NCBI GenBank assembly: GCA_934047225.1
Contig: OW203983.1
Span: 38,436,310 to 38,500,309 of the forward strand
From: Ypsolopha sequella
Taxonomy: Eukaryota > Arthropoda > Insecta > Lepidoptera > Ypsolophidae
Reading direction: 5' to 3'
Length of the DNA: 64,000 bases
In this document: positions 43,790 to 54,885 of the stretch, in pieces
Position numbering within the stretch: the first letter of the stretch is position 1
How the letters are laid out: each line of letters opens with the position of its first letter
Translations under genes and position numbers: made by a program
Notes under the pieces: model-generated
What the model was told of the DNA's origin: nothing
What the model saw: the letters and a program-made list of their open reading frames with translations, nothing else
Databases searched by the model: none

Positions 43790-45236
43790 AAGTCGTTTCC
43801 TTCTCGCCGCAATGCGGACACAACGGATCCTCCTGTACCTTCATTATTGACAGATGTCTGTCCAGCCTGCAGTGGCCAGTTAGAATACCTACCAACGTAC
43901 CTAGGTTGTCTTTGCTTAGGTTAAGAATATACCTTACTTTTTTGTAGACTATAGTCGAGAGAAACATCTTCGACTGTCGGCAGCCCTCGATGATCCTCTA
44001 TACATCTGCTGATTCTTCTGAAGCCAGGTGGCTTGTTACCTTGTTAGTGACGTTTGCAGGAATGGGAAGCCTAGTTTCGGGTCCTATGAACCTGGCCTCT
44101 GCACCTTCTCAAGCTAATTCATATGCTTTTTTGTTACCTTCAATGCCTGCATGCCCTGGGATCCAGGCTACTATTATTTCAGTTTTTTCACCTAGCTTAT
44201 TGAGTGTATTTTTACACTCTCTTACCACTTGATGATAGCCGATTAGAGCCAATTTATGCACTGGATTTTTAAGTGCTGCTTGGCTATCCGAGTAAATAAT
44301 GACCGTTTTCTCGTTTATGTCCGACCTTTAGAGTACCATTCTGGCGCATTCCATAATGGCAAAGGTTTTTGCCTGAAATACGGCAGCTAAGGTACCTAGT
44401 GAGTAGGATGCGCTTCTTTCTTCTTCGTCAGGTATACAAAAACTAGCTCCTGCTAGTCCTGTATTACCTTTTCTTGAGCCGTCCGTATACCAGTCAATGC
44501 TTTGTCGGTCTGTCTGTATTTTCCAGTCTTCTTTAGTTCCTATATGTATGTATGCGATATTTTTTATCAAATAATACTTCTTTCTTAGTCAGGTCGTTAT
44601 TGGCTAGTAGCATTTCAAACTGACAGCCTGATTTATTTGCTACGGAAGCATAAAGTTGCCCTTCCATTCTTTGTTTATTTTAATTCTGTACCATTGCTCG
44701 GTAGCTCTCTTCTTAACCTCAATATGCAAACGGTTTATGCCTGTTATCACTTCCAGAGCCTTAGTAGGACTTGTTTTTAGGGCTCCAGTAATTATGAGGC
44801 ATGTCTTTGCACTTCGTCTAGTTCTTTTCTTGTGGATTGTGTGCCTGTTCTTGGCCACCATACCATTGCTTCATGTAGCAGTCGTGGTAGAATTATGGCC
44901 TTGTATAGCCAATGCATTATGCTAGGCGTCATACCCCATTTACTACCCACTGCCCTTCTGCATTGGAAAAGTGTTCTGATGATTTTACTACATTGAGTTT
45001 TAACATGAGTATCAAATCTCAGTTTGTTGTCATAAGTCACTCCAAGATACTTTATTTCTTTAACTTCTTCCAGAACTAAACCCTTTAATTTGATAGATAG
45101 TAGTTCCTTAGGCTTTCTCTTGTTTGTAAAGAGAACTAGTTTTTTTTTACTGGGATTAAGATCAAGGCCTTTGTCTTCACACCAGTCCAACACTTTCCTT
45201 ATTGCAATGATCATCCGAGACCTCGTCGTGCTTAAG
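43790..45236 (-). mobile_element. I/R1-group LINE fragment: RT thumb, RNase H, C-terminal zinc knuckle
   Basis: Minus strand, in order: AIRKVLDWCEDKGLDLNPSK, KEIKYLGVTYDNKLRF, LYKAIILPRLLHEAMVWWP (RT thumb); IDWYTDGSRKGNTGLAGASF, VIIYSDSQAALKNP, VAWIPGHAGIEGNKKAYELA (RNase H); GHCRLDRHLSIMKVQ with CPHCGE (zinc knuckle). Several stops and frameshifts interrupt it, and the RNase H glutamate position reads QAKTFAI (Lys). The RT catalytic centre is absent: a 5'-truncated, dead copy about 1.45 kb long. Confidence 0.88.
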
Positions 45237-45240
45237 TCTT

Positions 45241-45356
45241 TGCAGCAGAAAGAAAAGTAAATCTGGATGTGAGGAGCTCTGAACCGGGATTCGAACCCGG
45301 TTCCCGGGTTCCTGGGTTTGAATCCCGGTTCAGAGCTTCTCACTTTTCCTTCTGCA
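45241..45356. repeat. Palindrome containing two opposed tRNA T-arm-like sequences
   Basis: Arms AAGCTCTGAACCGGGATTC-like meet at a centre. On the minus strand 45283-45299 reads CCGGGTTCGAATCCCGG, an exact T-stem/loop (B-box) form; the opposite arm gives CTGGGTTTGAATCCCGG. It starts where the LINE fragment at 43790-45236 is truncated. Confidence 0.65.
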
Positions 45357-47729
45357 TTTCTTTACTGAAATAATATCATGTTCATTTAATTTCCTTGCGA
45401 TGGATAAATCGCCAAGTGTTCAAACATAGAAATTTGTTTCTGTCATAATTACAAAATTAACCTTAATCTCGGAACCCTAGGTATACGAGTCTGACTCGCA
45501 CTTGGCCAGTTTTTTTTTTACTTATAGAAAAGTTAATGTTGTTTAAGGAAAAGAAAACCGCATTACATTTTGACTACTGCTTTAAGAGATAAAGCCAACA
45601 ACAAACGCGGCAGGAAAAATTAGTGAGAAAAAAAATCGACCATAATTCTACAGTATATAAAGTTATCTATATATGTAGAAATTGCATCTATATGTATACC
45701 TATTATCAGTATTTTTGTATGTAGTTAGTATGTGTTTAGCAGTTAAGTACATAAATCATTACCAACTTTTTAAAGCACTCCCATACTTCATTAAAATATA
45801 AATATTTAATTGCAGTAAATAGCCATAGCACCTAAGATCATAAGATACCTAAACAGCATGGGCTCAACACGAGGGCTGCTGCTCAAGTTGTAGTTATATG
45901 AAACTGTAAAAGCGAATAACTATTTTGGCGGCAGAATGTTAAAGTGCAAAATTTCACTGTTATATAATGAAATGCCTATTCATATAAGATCAGAACAAAA
46001 TTAAAATAAATTCGCGAAGTTATATAAAACTTACCTTTTACAAAACAATAAAACATTGACATATATTAAAATAGCATTTTATTATTTACTATTAATGTAC
46101 CTACTTACTTATAATTTAGTAACTACCTAATTATAGAAAAATAAGTGCGACCCTCTTCCCACAGACAAACCAAATTAAAAAACCAAAACGTTTGTATTGC
46201 TTTTTTTGTGTACAATAAAGAATAATCATTAAATATGAAAAGGCGCATTTGTTCCTGTACTACGATTACACGAAATTGGCCCTTTTTCAAAAACTATTTT
46301 GATAAATTATCAAATTTTAGTCTCGCCATTCCATTTTTACTATTATACAGTGTTAGCTTTTAGCGTTATTCGGCTTCCTAAACTCTCAATTGGTAACTAG
46401 ATGGCAGCACTCACATTATTCATCGTGGTATTATTTACCTGTCACAATACATTTATACCTTTGATAATAATATCATCAAGATAATAAGATATAATGTTTT
46501 GTGAGACTATAAAGTGCCCATAATTAAAGCAGTCTCAGCTAGGGGTTTAGGGGCTGATTTCTAGATGGCGATATAGTTTGCTGCTGTACTTGCTATCACC
46601 AAGGGTGCTCTCTTTTCACATCACATTACTCTACTCTTAAACAAACTAAACTAACCCACGGTTCTGTGAAAGACTATACCATAGACTGAGAACCTAAAAA
46701 AAATAACTGAACGGAGTTACCAGGACAAAAAAATATTATCATTGTTTTTTTTTAGAGCAAGTTTGCTGTGCTCATGGATGTATAGGTTCATGGCTGTGCT
46801 GTGTAGAGAGCCATCTATCAAAATAAAATAAAGCAATTTAATAAAAATAATAGACAGTGCTTCTCAAAGTATTATCATGGCGGCTCTTCACTTGGCGTTG
46901 CGTATTCGTGTATTTGCAGAATTTTTCTGTAAGTAAGTATAGCTGTATTTGCCCGAATACAGCCATATGTCACATGTGTGGAGGGCCTATGAAAGTTTTT
47001 CGTTTTCGCTTTTTGCTGATAACCGATTATAAATTAACAATTTCGTCAGGTTCCAACACTGACAGCAGGATAGCGTATACAGTTTTCAACACGTGCGACA
47101 GAGATGGCATTAGAACCCGTGTCGCGATCCCTAGTTTCTGAACACGCCCCTGTATCCTTCGACCAAGAAAGCCTGTATCTGCCAATTCGCGAATACCAAA
47201 TCTTGCCAACTCTTGTATGGGGACCCTTCAGATAGTGACCGAAGCATGAAACTTGGTACAGGTGTAGCCTCGGTCGAAATGAGCAGATTAACACCTGCCC
47301 CCAGCAGTTGCACTTTTCGGGTTGGGAAGGCATGGGTGTCGGAGTACACTCCTGCCAATCCGTAAACAAATATACTAACGCCTCGTGATTTCACACAAGG
47401 GCATATTTGGCATCATTTTCGTATAAATTAAGGATGAGAAATTAAAACTATTTGATGCCATTCCATACAAAAATATTGAGATTTTAGCGAAAAACTGAAA
47501 ATGACGGTAAACTATTTTCTCTTCAAGCAGATGTTACTTAAAGAATAGTTACTTTTTAAGATTAAAAAAAAAACTAACAGACGGCCTATTTAAAAATCGA
47601 GCACAAATGAGAAATATAAATACAAAAAATTTGATTGTAAAAATATATAGTTTGGCTATATTTAATTGCAGCTATTTCGAGAAATCCTTGATAAACCATG
47701 CAAAAATGTATGTTCCCCCCCCACGCCCC
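45357..47729. other. No gene seen; scattered repeat pieces
   Basis: Contains a 50-bp inverted start of repeat F at about 45465-45515 (GACTCGCACTTGGCCAG) and otherwise AT-rich DNA. The block at 46860-47400 is GC-richer, with overlapping open frames on both strands but no recognised domain. Confidence 0.45.
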
Positions 47730-48383
47730 TATCTCCAAAGATTACAGGAAAAATAAAGCGGTTGAGAAATACACGAAAAAAAATGACAAAATTAAATTTA
47801 TCATCCACTATACGGAGCCCTAGGTACGCGAGTTTGACTCGTACTTGGCCGGTTTTTTATTTGATACGGTATGATAACCTATGGCAGACGTGACTTTTTT
47901 TACGTAAAAGTGTCGGTTAACGACCTGAGCTCAACAAGGTATTTTATGAGATAGCTATTTCAATGGCGGGCTTCTGGACGCCCGCCCCCACTCTACCTAT
48001 ATAATTCAAACAAAAAAAATAGTTGGGAAAAACTACACTTGTTACGTAGATCACCTAGGTAAGAATATAGATACAAAACACCCGAATTTCGGGTCGCTGT
48101 TTGGGGGGGAGTGGGTGAGGGGGACCGCCCTGAATCCCTCCCCCCGCGGACACAAGTAGTTTTTTATATACAAGACAAAGATAATTGGACACCTCATACA
48201 AACGTTATTCTTCCTAGACTATGGTCTAATTATCGTGGTCGTTCCAATAACATATCTGTTGAATGAACCTATCAATACTTACTGAAGTAACTTTTACGAC
48301 ACAAATTCACTTCGTCATCGGCTACGGCGCTGCGGGAAGTGCAGGTCCTTCGCCCTTACGTAACAAAGCTCAGGCACCTATGC
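47730..48383 (-). repeat. Inverted partner of the 32891-33545 segment
   Basis: Read as reverse complement it repeats the 32.9-kb segment nearly base for base, including the repeat F start (GGCCAAGTACGAGTCAAACT) and GCATAGGTGCCTGAGC at the far end. Similarity falls sharply beyond both ends. Confidence 0.8.
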
Positions 48384-49040
48384 TCGCCACCGCAGCTTCG
48401 GCTTTTCATATACACTCTAGGGGTAGTAGCCACAAGACTGTATAGAGTCGGGTTGTGCTGAGTTGGTTTTTGGACAGTTTTAACCTACCAGTAAAGGAGT
48501 CGGTTTTAACACCATTGCAACCTAACCCCACACACACCCCTGCCCCCCCTCTTCCATAGAATAACAATTTTTTTTCATAAAATTTGTATGCGTTTCATTT
48601 CGCGTAAATCTTTCAATTTTAATTTTAATCGTTATTAAATAGAACAGCGGCATCGGCAAAAAAAAATAAAACGCTAAAAGGGTTCAACTACACCCTAACT
48701 ACCCCTTCCCATTTACAAAATAATCAAAACCAGGTGTTCATCATCTATACCCAACCCATCACCTAAAATAGTGGTGAGCCGTTTTAGTTCTGTTTCTGTT
48801 TGTCGGAGCCAAACTCTAGCCAAATTTCAGCACCTATAAGTCAATTAGTTTGACATGAATAAATGATAGGGGTGTCCGATTTTGGGTCGACATACGACCT
48901 AAAAAAACCGGTTTTTGTATGCAAATTTAAAAACTGATCGCTTGGACAATTAGAGATCTTCTAATATATGTCATCAAGGGAAACTAAGGGGACAAGAGGA
49001 AGAGGCAGACCGAGGATCAAGTTCAGTGACCACATTTTAA

Positions 49041-50113
49041 GGCAAAGGCAGGTTTTTTTTTTTTTTTTAATTGTCCTGTTTCCCCCGATTTTATTTTTTC
49101 AGGGACCTTGTTTTTTTTTTTAATTAATTTATTATTATATTTATTTGCATCATTATACTTTTACATTGTTTATTATGTTACTTAAATTTTTATTGAATAT
49201 TTTATTGCATCTTTAATATCTTTATCTTTAATTTTATCTAAAGTCGCCGTCAATAGAAATTGTGGACTATGTAAACAAACCGTTTTCTCAATTTTTCTCA
49301 AGGTTCTGTCACGGAGTCTCACTAAACATTATTCCAAATCATGAAGCATCGAGTCTTACCAGTCATTCACTGTATTTCATCATGAAATATTCAATAATCA
49401 CCAGTTAATTACGGAAAATCATAGAATCAATAGTCAATTCTGTACTGCGTCGAGATTGCTGTCATATTTTTTTCTCATCGAATCTGTATTGTCTTTGAAA
49501 ATTGGTGATGTACGAATCTATTTGAATATAAACCTATTTTATTCGTGATGTTATTTTATTCCGTAATTTTTTTTTAACAGCGTTACTTCATAATCTTTGA
49601 CATAAACGTGTGTGTGATTCTATCGAGATCTGTGTGATCTTCCAGCGATGCTCTAAAATGTGTAGCTCATGTCCTAAAAGTAGAAGAAAAAATGAAAGAA
49701 CTGAATGAGATAATAGATACGGCCAACAACGCTGTGACGGAACCATTTGTAATTAACGTGGGCGATTTGACTAGCGATTCATCAGAATATTTTAGCGATG
49801 AATCAAATAAAGAAAACTAATTAAGCACCTAACATATTTTAATCACATACTTACCCATCTCTAGATAGTTCACCTATTCATAGACAAAGACAACATGGCG
49901 CTTTGTTTACATAGTCCACAATTTCTATTGACGGCTACTGTAATAAAATTTTTACTGATATAATATTTAATCAATGACATTTTTTATTTTATTTTTTAGC
50001 GTATATAAAAATATATATTTATTTTCTTTTCTGGGGCACTGCCCGCTGCTTTACGTCTTGTTTGTTTGTGCCACTGCTTTCATGACGTCGATGCAGTATT
50101 CGGCAAAGGCAGG
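49041..50113 (-). mobile_element. Retroposed insertion with 12-bp target duplication
   Basis: A direct repeat GGCAAAGGCAGG occurs at 49041-49052 and 50102-50113. A poly-T run follows the left copy (minus-strand poly-A tail), the signature of LINE-driven retroposition. Without the nested element the insert is about 350 bp; its source is not recognised. Confidence 0.75.
49241..49940 (+). mobile_element. IS630/Tc1-like element nested in the retroposon, with transposase C-terminal remnant
   Basis: Inverted ends GCCGTCAATAGAAATTGTGG and ACTATGTAAACAAA, with TA on both flanks (49239-49240, 49941-49942). Plus-strand coding remains at about 49647-49820: DALKCVAHVLKVEEKMKELN, EIIDTANNAVTEPFVINVGD and LTSDSSEYFSDESNKEN then stop. 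This matches the HV.K.EE.MW..D.IID....F.IN.GD.SS C-terminus of IS630-like insect transposases. N-terminal and catalytic parts are deleted. Confidence 0.65.
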
Positions 50114-50359
50114 TGTCGCAAGTTACCAAAAACTAAATAATTTGGATTTGGATAGGACAGAGAACTATGGAAGATGCTACACCGACAAGAGCTAGGCTCT
50201 AAAATAATTGATAACCTTTGCTTCGTTTGGTCTACAAAGAATAAGAAGGTATATATTATATGTACCCAGTACCCACTTGTAAAAGTTGAACAGCCCCAGT
50301 GAGTGAAACCTCGGAACGACTAATGATGCCTCCATACAGGGAGCAGAAGTATTTAATAT

Positions 50360-50753
50360 TTTTTCAATGCATGTGCTCGTAAAGGCCCACTTTTTATGCA
50401 TTAAAACCGAACAGAAAGTCGATTATTTTGCCCTAGGGCTTTATTATTATTTTTTTATTTTATTTATTTACAATGGTTGGCTAACCTGCAGCCTTTCCTG
50501 TGTACCATAGACGTTATACTTTTTTTACACCGTTTAACGGCTATGGATACAGTCCTTTTGAGCCAATTATAATTTAAAGTTCACAAGATTATATTTGTTT
50601 TCATTTCCTCACACTATGCATTGAAAAATGTAGTATGATACACGGGCGTAAAAGCAATAAATTACTCGGTTACGTTTAAAACACTCGCTACGCTCGTGTT
50701 TTAAATCGTCCTCGTAATTTATTCCTTTGCGCCCTTGTAGCATAAACTACTAT
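50360..50753 (-). mobile_element. MITE family C, copy 3
   Basis: Same orientation as 10840-11221 and nearly identical to it, including TAACCTGCAGCCTTTCCTGT and AAACACTCGCTACGCTCGTG. Confidence 0.78.
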
Positions 50754-52400
50754 ATTATCATATTATTATTATCCGTTAGCCTACTTAAATAAATTCGTAA
50801 ACAAAAAAAAGCCCATACCGTGGACTGTTTTAAGCATCCGACCTTTATCTTAATTAACATTTCACCTGAGCACTTTCAAGAACGTCCGAAAAAAACACCC
50901 AACAAGGAAGGTGTGCCACACTTTCTCTACATGATGGATGTACTACTTTCACTATACAATAATAAGTATAATATAGTCCGAGTTAAGGTCAAAGCCATAG
51001 GCTAAGTTCAATGACTTCTTAATTTGCGAACTTTTACCAAGCATGAAACTTGGGTGATTGACCGATCTAGTATTTAAGCTTTTACTTGAAAATACACCTG
51101 GGTTGAGGTTTCGTTGGATTTTGTTTTGTCATTTTACATTTTTTTTTTTTTCTATTTTTAGTAACTGTCTATGTGGGTATTTGCACATTAAAATTGTAAT
51201 TGTAAATTAGTATATATTTTTTTTTTCTTAGAAAGAATGAAAGTATGAGTGGATGAATGAATGAATGAATGAATGTATTACTTGCATGCATGTACTTGAA
51301 TTTTAAATTTTACTGTAAGCAATGTATAATTTTGTGTATTAATAACAATTATCTGGTACCCCGCATTGCTGGCTTAGCCGAGTTTGGGGACCCCTGGTAA
51401 CTTAGTTAATTTGTTTCTCAGCATGTACACGTCTCTAGTAATAAGTATAGTTGAATAACAATTTTTGTAAAAACTCATGCAATAAAAAAAATCATTTTGT
51501 CTTTGTCTTTGTCTTGTTATGTTTGTATATTTTCTTGTCCTTTTGGGTTTGACTTAAAAAGTGATTAGGGTGATCCTTTTGGTGGAAGCGGCAAACTCTT
51601 TGGTCATTTGGACTTTTAGTATTTGGGTCGCAAACATATATCATTCAGAAAGAAAGACGTGTGAGGTACTTTTCGCAAATTTTACGATACTACAAATTAA
51701 TGAATAACCTCCACACGGGACCTTGACTTGTTAGGATTATATTTTGGGTCAAAACGCAGCATAAATCATTCACCTATCCGATTAGAAATACCTATCAATT
51801 TTCTCCTATCCAAGTTCAACGTCCCAAATAAAACTTTTCACTTCGCGACGTCATTGGCCCGAAACTACATCTCATGACGACAAAACCTTTCTAAGGGAAA
51901 GTGATGCTAGAAAAATAAAACCAAAAGTGCACTCTAGGTCCAGCCCTGAAGGTCATACAACCTACGTCAACAAGTGCTGGAGAAATGGGGTCGGTGAAAG
52001 GTGAAAGTCGTGGCCGTGATCTACTTCACCAAATAATTTTATTACTATCACTTTTAATCTTATCTCATCGAGATATCACAATATAAATTTGTTGCTAAGT
52101 TGGGATAAAAAATCACTGTACTTATATGATAGTTTTCATGTCAATATTTGGGTCACAGTCGAGACAACATTGGTTGTTGTTGATGAGAGGTTTAGTAATC
52201 GCTTTTTAAGATGTGGAGAGTAAAACAGTTTTGGGCTTAGAACTTTCTATTTGTTGTTTGGTTTACATTTTCCTGTGCAGAAATTAAGTAGTACCTCATT
52301 CAAAGCTGTAATGAATTTGACAGAATTATGTATTCGCAACCGTAACAATCTACGACACCGTCCCTGCAGTCAACGGGGTTGAACACTACGTCAGCCATTG
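50754..52400. other. No gene seen; probable LINE 3' tail at 51250-51530
   Basis: An (ATGA)n tract at 51254-51276 and a (TTTGTC)n tail at about 51498-51515 bracket a low-complexity 3'-UTR-like stretch with AATAAA (51480). The frame at 50820-51005 is open but unrecognised. Confidence 0.35.
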
Positions 52401-52811
52401 CGGTTCTGAATTTAAGGTTAAACGTCAGTCGCTTAGCAAAAAGTGTATAACTTAACTTTGTATTTCTTGTTTAGAAGTAAAAAATTAAAAAACATTTTGT
52501 TATCTGGCAGTTAACACCAATAGTTTAGTATGAGTGAGGTTTATAAAGCATGAATTTGTAATTTCATGCATAATTAGTAATAATCTGGTCCAAACCAACT
52601 TAAAATGCTGTTTTAACTTTGTATGGACCAGATCATGACTAATTGTGCATTAAATTTCAAACTCATGCTTTTTAAACCTCATTAACACGATGGATTCGTC
52701 CATGTTAATACTGATTTATTGGTGTTAACTGCCACATACCAAGATGTTTTTCAATTTTTGACTTCGAAACAAGAAATACACTTTGTGACTGGCGTTTAAT
52801 CTTAAAGACCG
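52401..52811. mobile_element. Palindromic MITE, about 411 bp
   Basis: Outer ends CGGTTCTGAATTTAAGGTTA and TTAATCTTAAAGACCG are mirrored imperfectly. Inner arms TGGCAGTTAACACCAATA and TGGTGTTAACTGCCA, then GGTCCAAACC/GGACCAGATC, complete a long stem. No coding content. Confidence 0.7.
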
Positions 52812-53448
52812 AAAATGTATCGGGCTTTCAGACAGGCATCAGTAGATTTACTTCCAAGTTAAACAACCATCGATGTGATTTCACGATTTGATTTTGTGAG
52901 GTCCTCTTGCTCAATATAATGTTTAACACTTTGTCGAGTGCAATGGTAGACATATACAGGGTAAAAAACAAACCAAAACCCTAGCCACAATCACAATGGC
53001 CAAGTCGTTGCCATTCATAGAATACATAGTAAACAAAGTGAGTCACCTTTTCTTCCGACTGGCATGTTTGTCTGTTTGTCCGTCGGTCAGAAGTGAAAGT
53101 GACTAGGTATAGAAAGCGGGAGAAAATGCTGTGTCCGCGACGCCGACGCGCTGACGCGAAATGGTTTGATCTCCGCACTAGTGGTGGCTCACTGTCGATA
53201 ATTCATGATAAATAAATGAATATTTGATCCAACCACATCATATTAACATCATACCCTAGCAATCTTTTTATTACCCGTCCAGCACAATAAATCCAAGTGC
53301 AAAGATCTTATTCACTTTTGATAGAGGCGATTATATTTGGCTCATTGTCCTCTTTTTTTTGGACGCGTAATACTAATGATCACGCAGCGAAATAACAAAT
53401 TGGTGTGTTTTTTAGCTAACACTGGGCCCGGCATCAGTTGAGAGAATA

Positions 53449-53599
53449 ATTAAATGACAAATATATGACATAATATATGGTAAATCACTTATTTACAAAA
53501 AAGGAGCTTTATTTACAACTTTAGATAAGTTGTAAATAAAGCTCCTTTTTTGTAAATAAGTGATTTACCATATATTATGTCATATATTTGTCATTTAAT
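53449..53599. repeat. Perfect 151-bp palindrome
   Basis: Two 73-base arms (ATTAAATGACAAATATATGA ... AAGGAGCTTTATTTACAACTT) with no mismatch by eye around a 5-base loop TAGAT. It is flanked by unrelated AT-rich DNA. Confidence 0.92.
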
Positions 53600-54721
53600 G
53601 AATCTAACCTATTTTTTTTTCTTTTCTTTTGATCATAGAGGAGTGTTTTCCTCTATGCTTCTGATAGACAATGGCACAGTCCAGCAGCCGCGGTGTGTAT
53701 CGCGTAGCGTCTTATTTATATAGATAAAAGAGAGCTGCGACTGCTAGATAGCACCACCGTTTCTTCAAAGAGATGATGATCTTCTAGTTTTTGTTTATTA
53801 GATATTTTGTAAGTTTCTTTTTTAAGTTCTATGAATAAGACGGATAACACGAGAATTTCCATAAATCCCAGGCTGTGAAAAAGATAAGTCTTGAAATCAG
53901 AAACCCTATTTGTTAGCGTTCCTAAGTGAATTGTCAGTTGGTATGTAAAATTTTGATGGGAAGAGAAGGTATAGTCTCCGTCTCAGGGAATAAGTTTTCT
54001 TATGATTGTGTATGTTGTAATTAATGTAAAGATGCGTCATTTGTGTTTACATACTAAAACATTATATTTATTATTAAAACAAAGTATTACATTATTCGTA
54101 TTAATATTCTTTATTATTTCGGCTTTGTAAAGTTATACGAGTATTCTTTTTTATCGATAAATCTATCGACTTACAAGTCGATACTCTAGCTAGACTCTAC
54201 CTAGAGTTATCTTTGTACGACGGAAGTGCTGGTAGTTTATTGGTACTTATGTTTATTTACTTTAATGCTTAGACATTGCACTTTTAATTTTCCTATAATG
54301 GTATTTTATTTTCTAATGAAAACAGATATGTGTTGGTAAATAATTATGTATATGTACTCGTAGCAGCAAGGAATGTGAAACTTGGAATCTACATATCTAA
54401 TTTACACGAGGAAGTATTTTAATAAGAACTAACCACAGAACTAAACTAACCTAGAATTTTGTAACAAAATACGCGCATAGGAATCTTCGAAAAGTATTTC
54501 TATAAGTCGCATTTCTTTTTGATTTCTTTACAATTCCTGACACATAGTGCACGTCCGGTCGTTCGGCTGTATGCGCATTATATTATATGTAAAATTTGTA
54601 ATTTGGTAGATAATAAAAATCATGAGAATTTGTCAAGTCATATTTTAATAATTAAGGATTTTTTAATTAAATTTAATTTTCTTAATTAGGTTTATTTTTT
54701 AGGCATTTTAATCTTATAGTA
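53600..54721. other. No gene seen
   Basis: AT-rich sequence. The region around 54460-54600 resembles 8870-9060 (GCGCATAGGAATCTTCG, CATGAC-type blocks), so a further repeat family is likely there. Confidence 0.35.
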
Positions 54722-54885
54722 AAGCCAATTCTGAAGGCTTTAACTTTAGTTTTAGTGCTGTCAATACTTAAATTTTTCCAAAGTAATTTAACTTCTGTTG
54801 TTCAACACTTATGAACTATTTTGCAACGATGAAAATTTAGTTTTGACAGTACTAAAACTAAAGTTAATGTCTTCAGAATCGGCTA
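54722..54885. mobile_element. MITE family A, copy 5
   Basis: AAGCCAATTCTGAAGGCTTT left arm and CTTCAGAATCGGCT right arm; about 164 bp. Confidence 0.82.

Larger units (their letters stand above)
48985..50190 (+). mobile_element. LINE ORF C-terminus split by a 1-kb insertion
   Basis: The left part reads GTRGRGRPRIKFSDHILRQR and the right part AGVASYQKLNNLDLDRTENY with GRCYTDKS and a stop at 50192. Rejoined across the insertion they fit the GRGRPR....A..SY..L...A.DR..W end of LINE ORFs. The interruption is 49053-50101. Confidence 0.62.

Noticed and set aside
47027..47394. Cluster of four overlapping frames on both strands
   Set aside because: No recognisable protein motif; overlapping frames on both strands suggest GC-richer non-coding DNA or an unplaced repeat.
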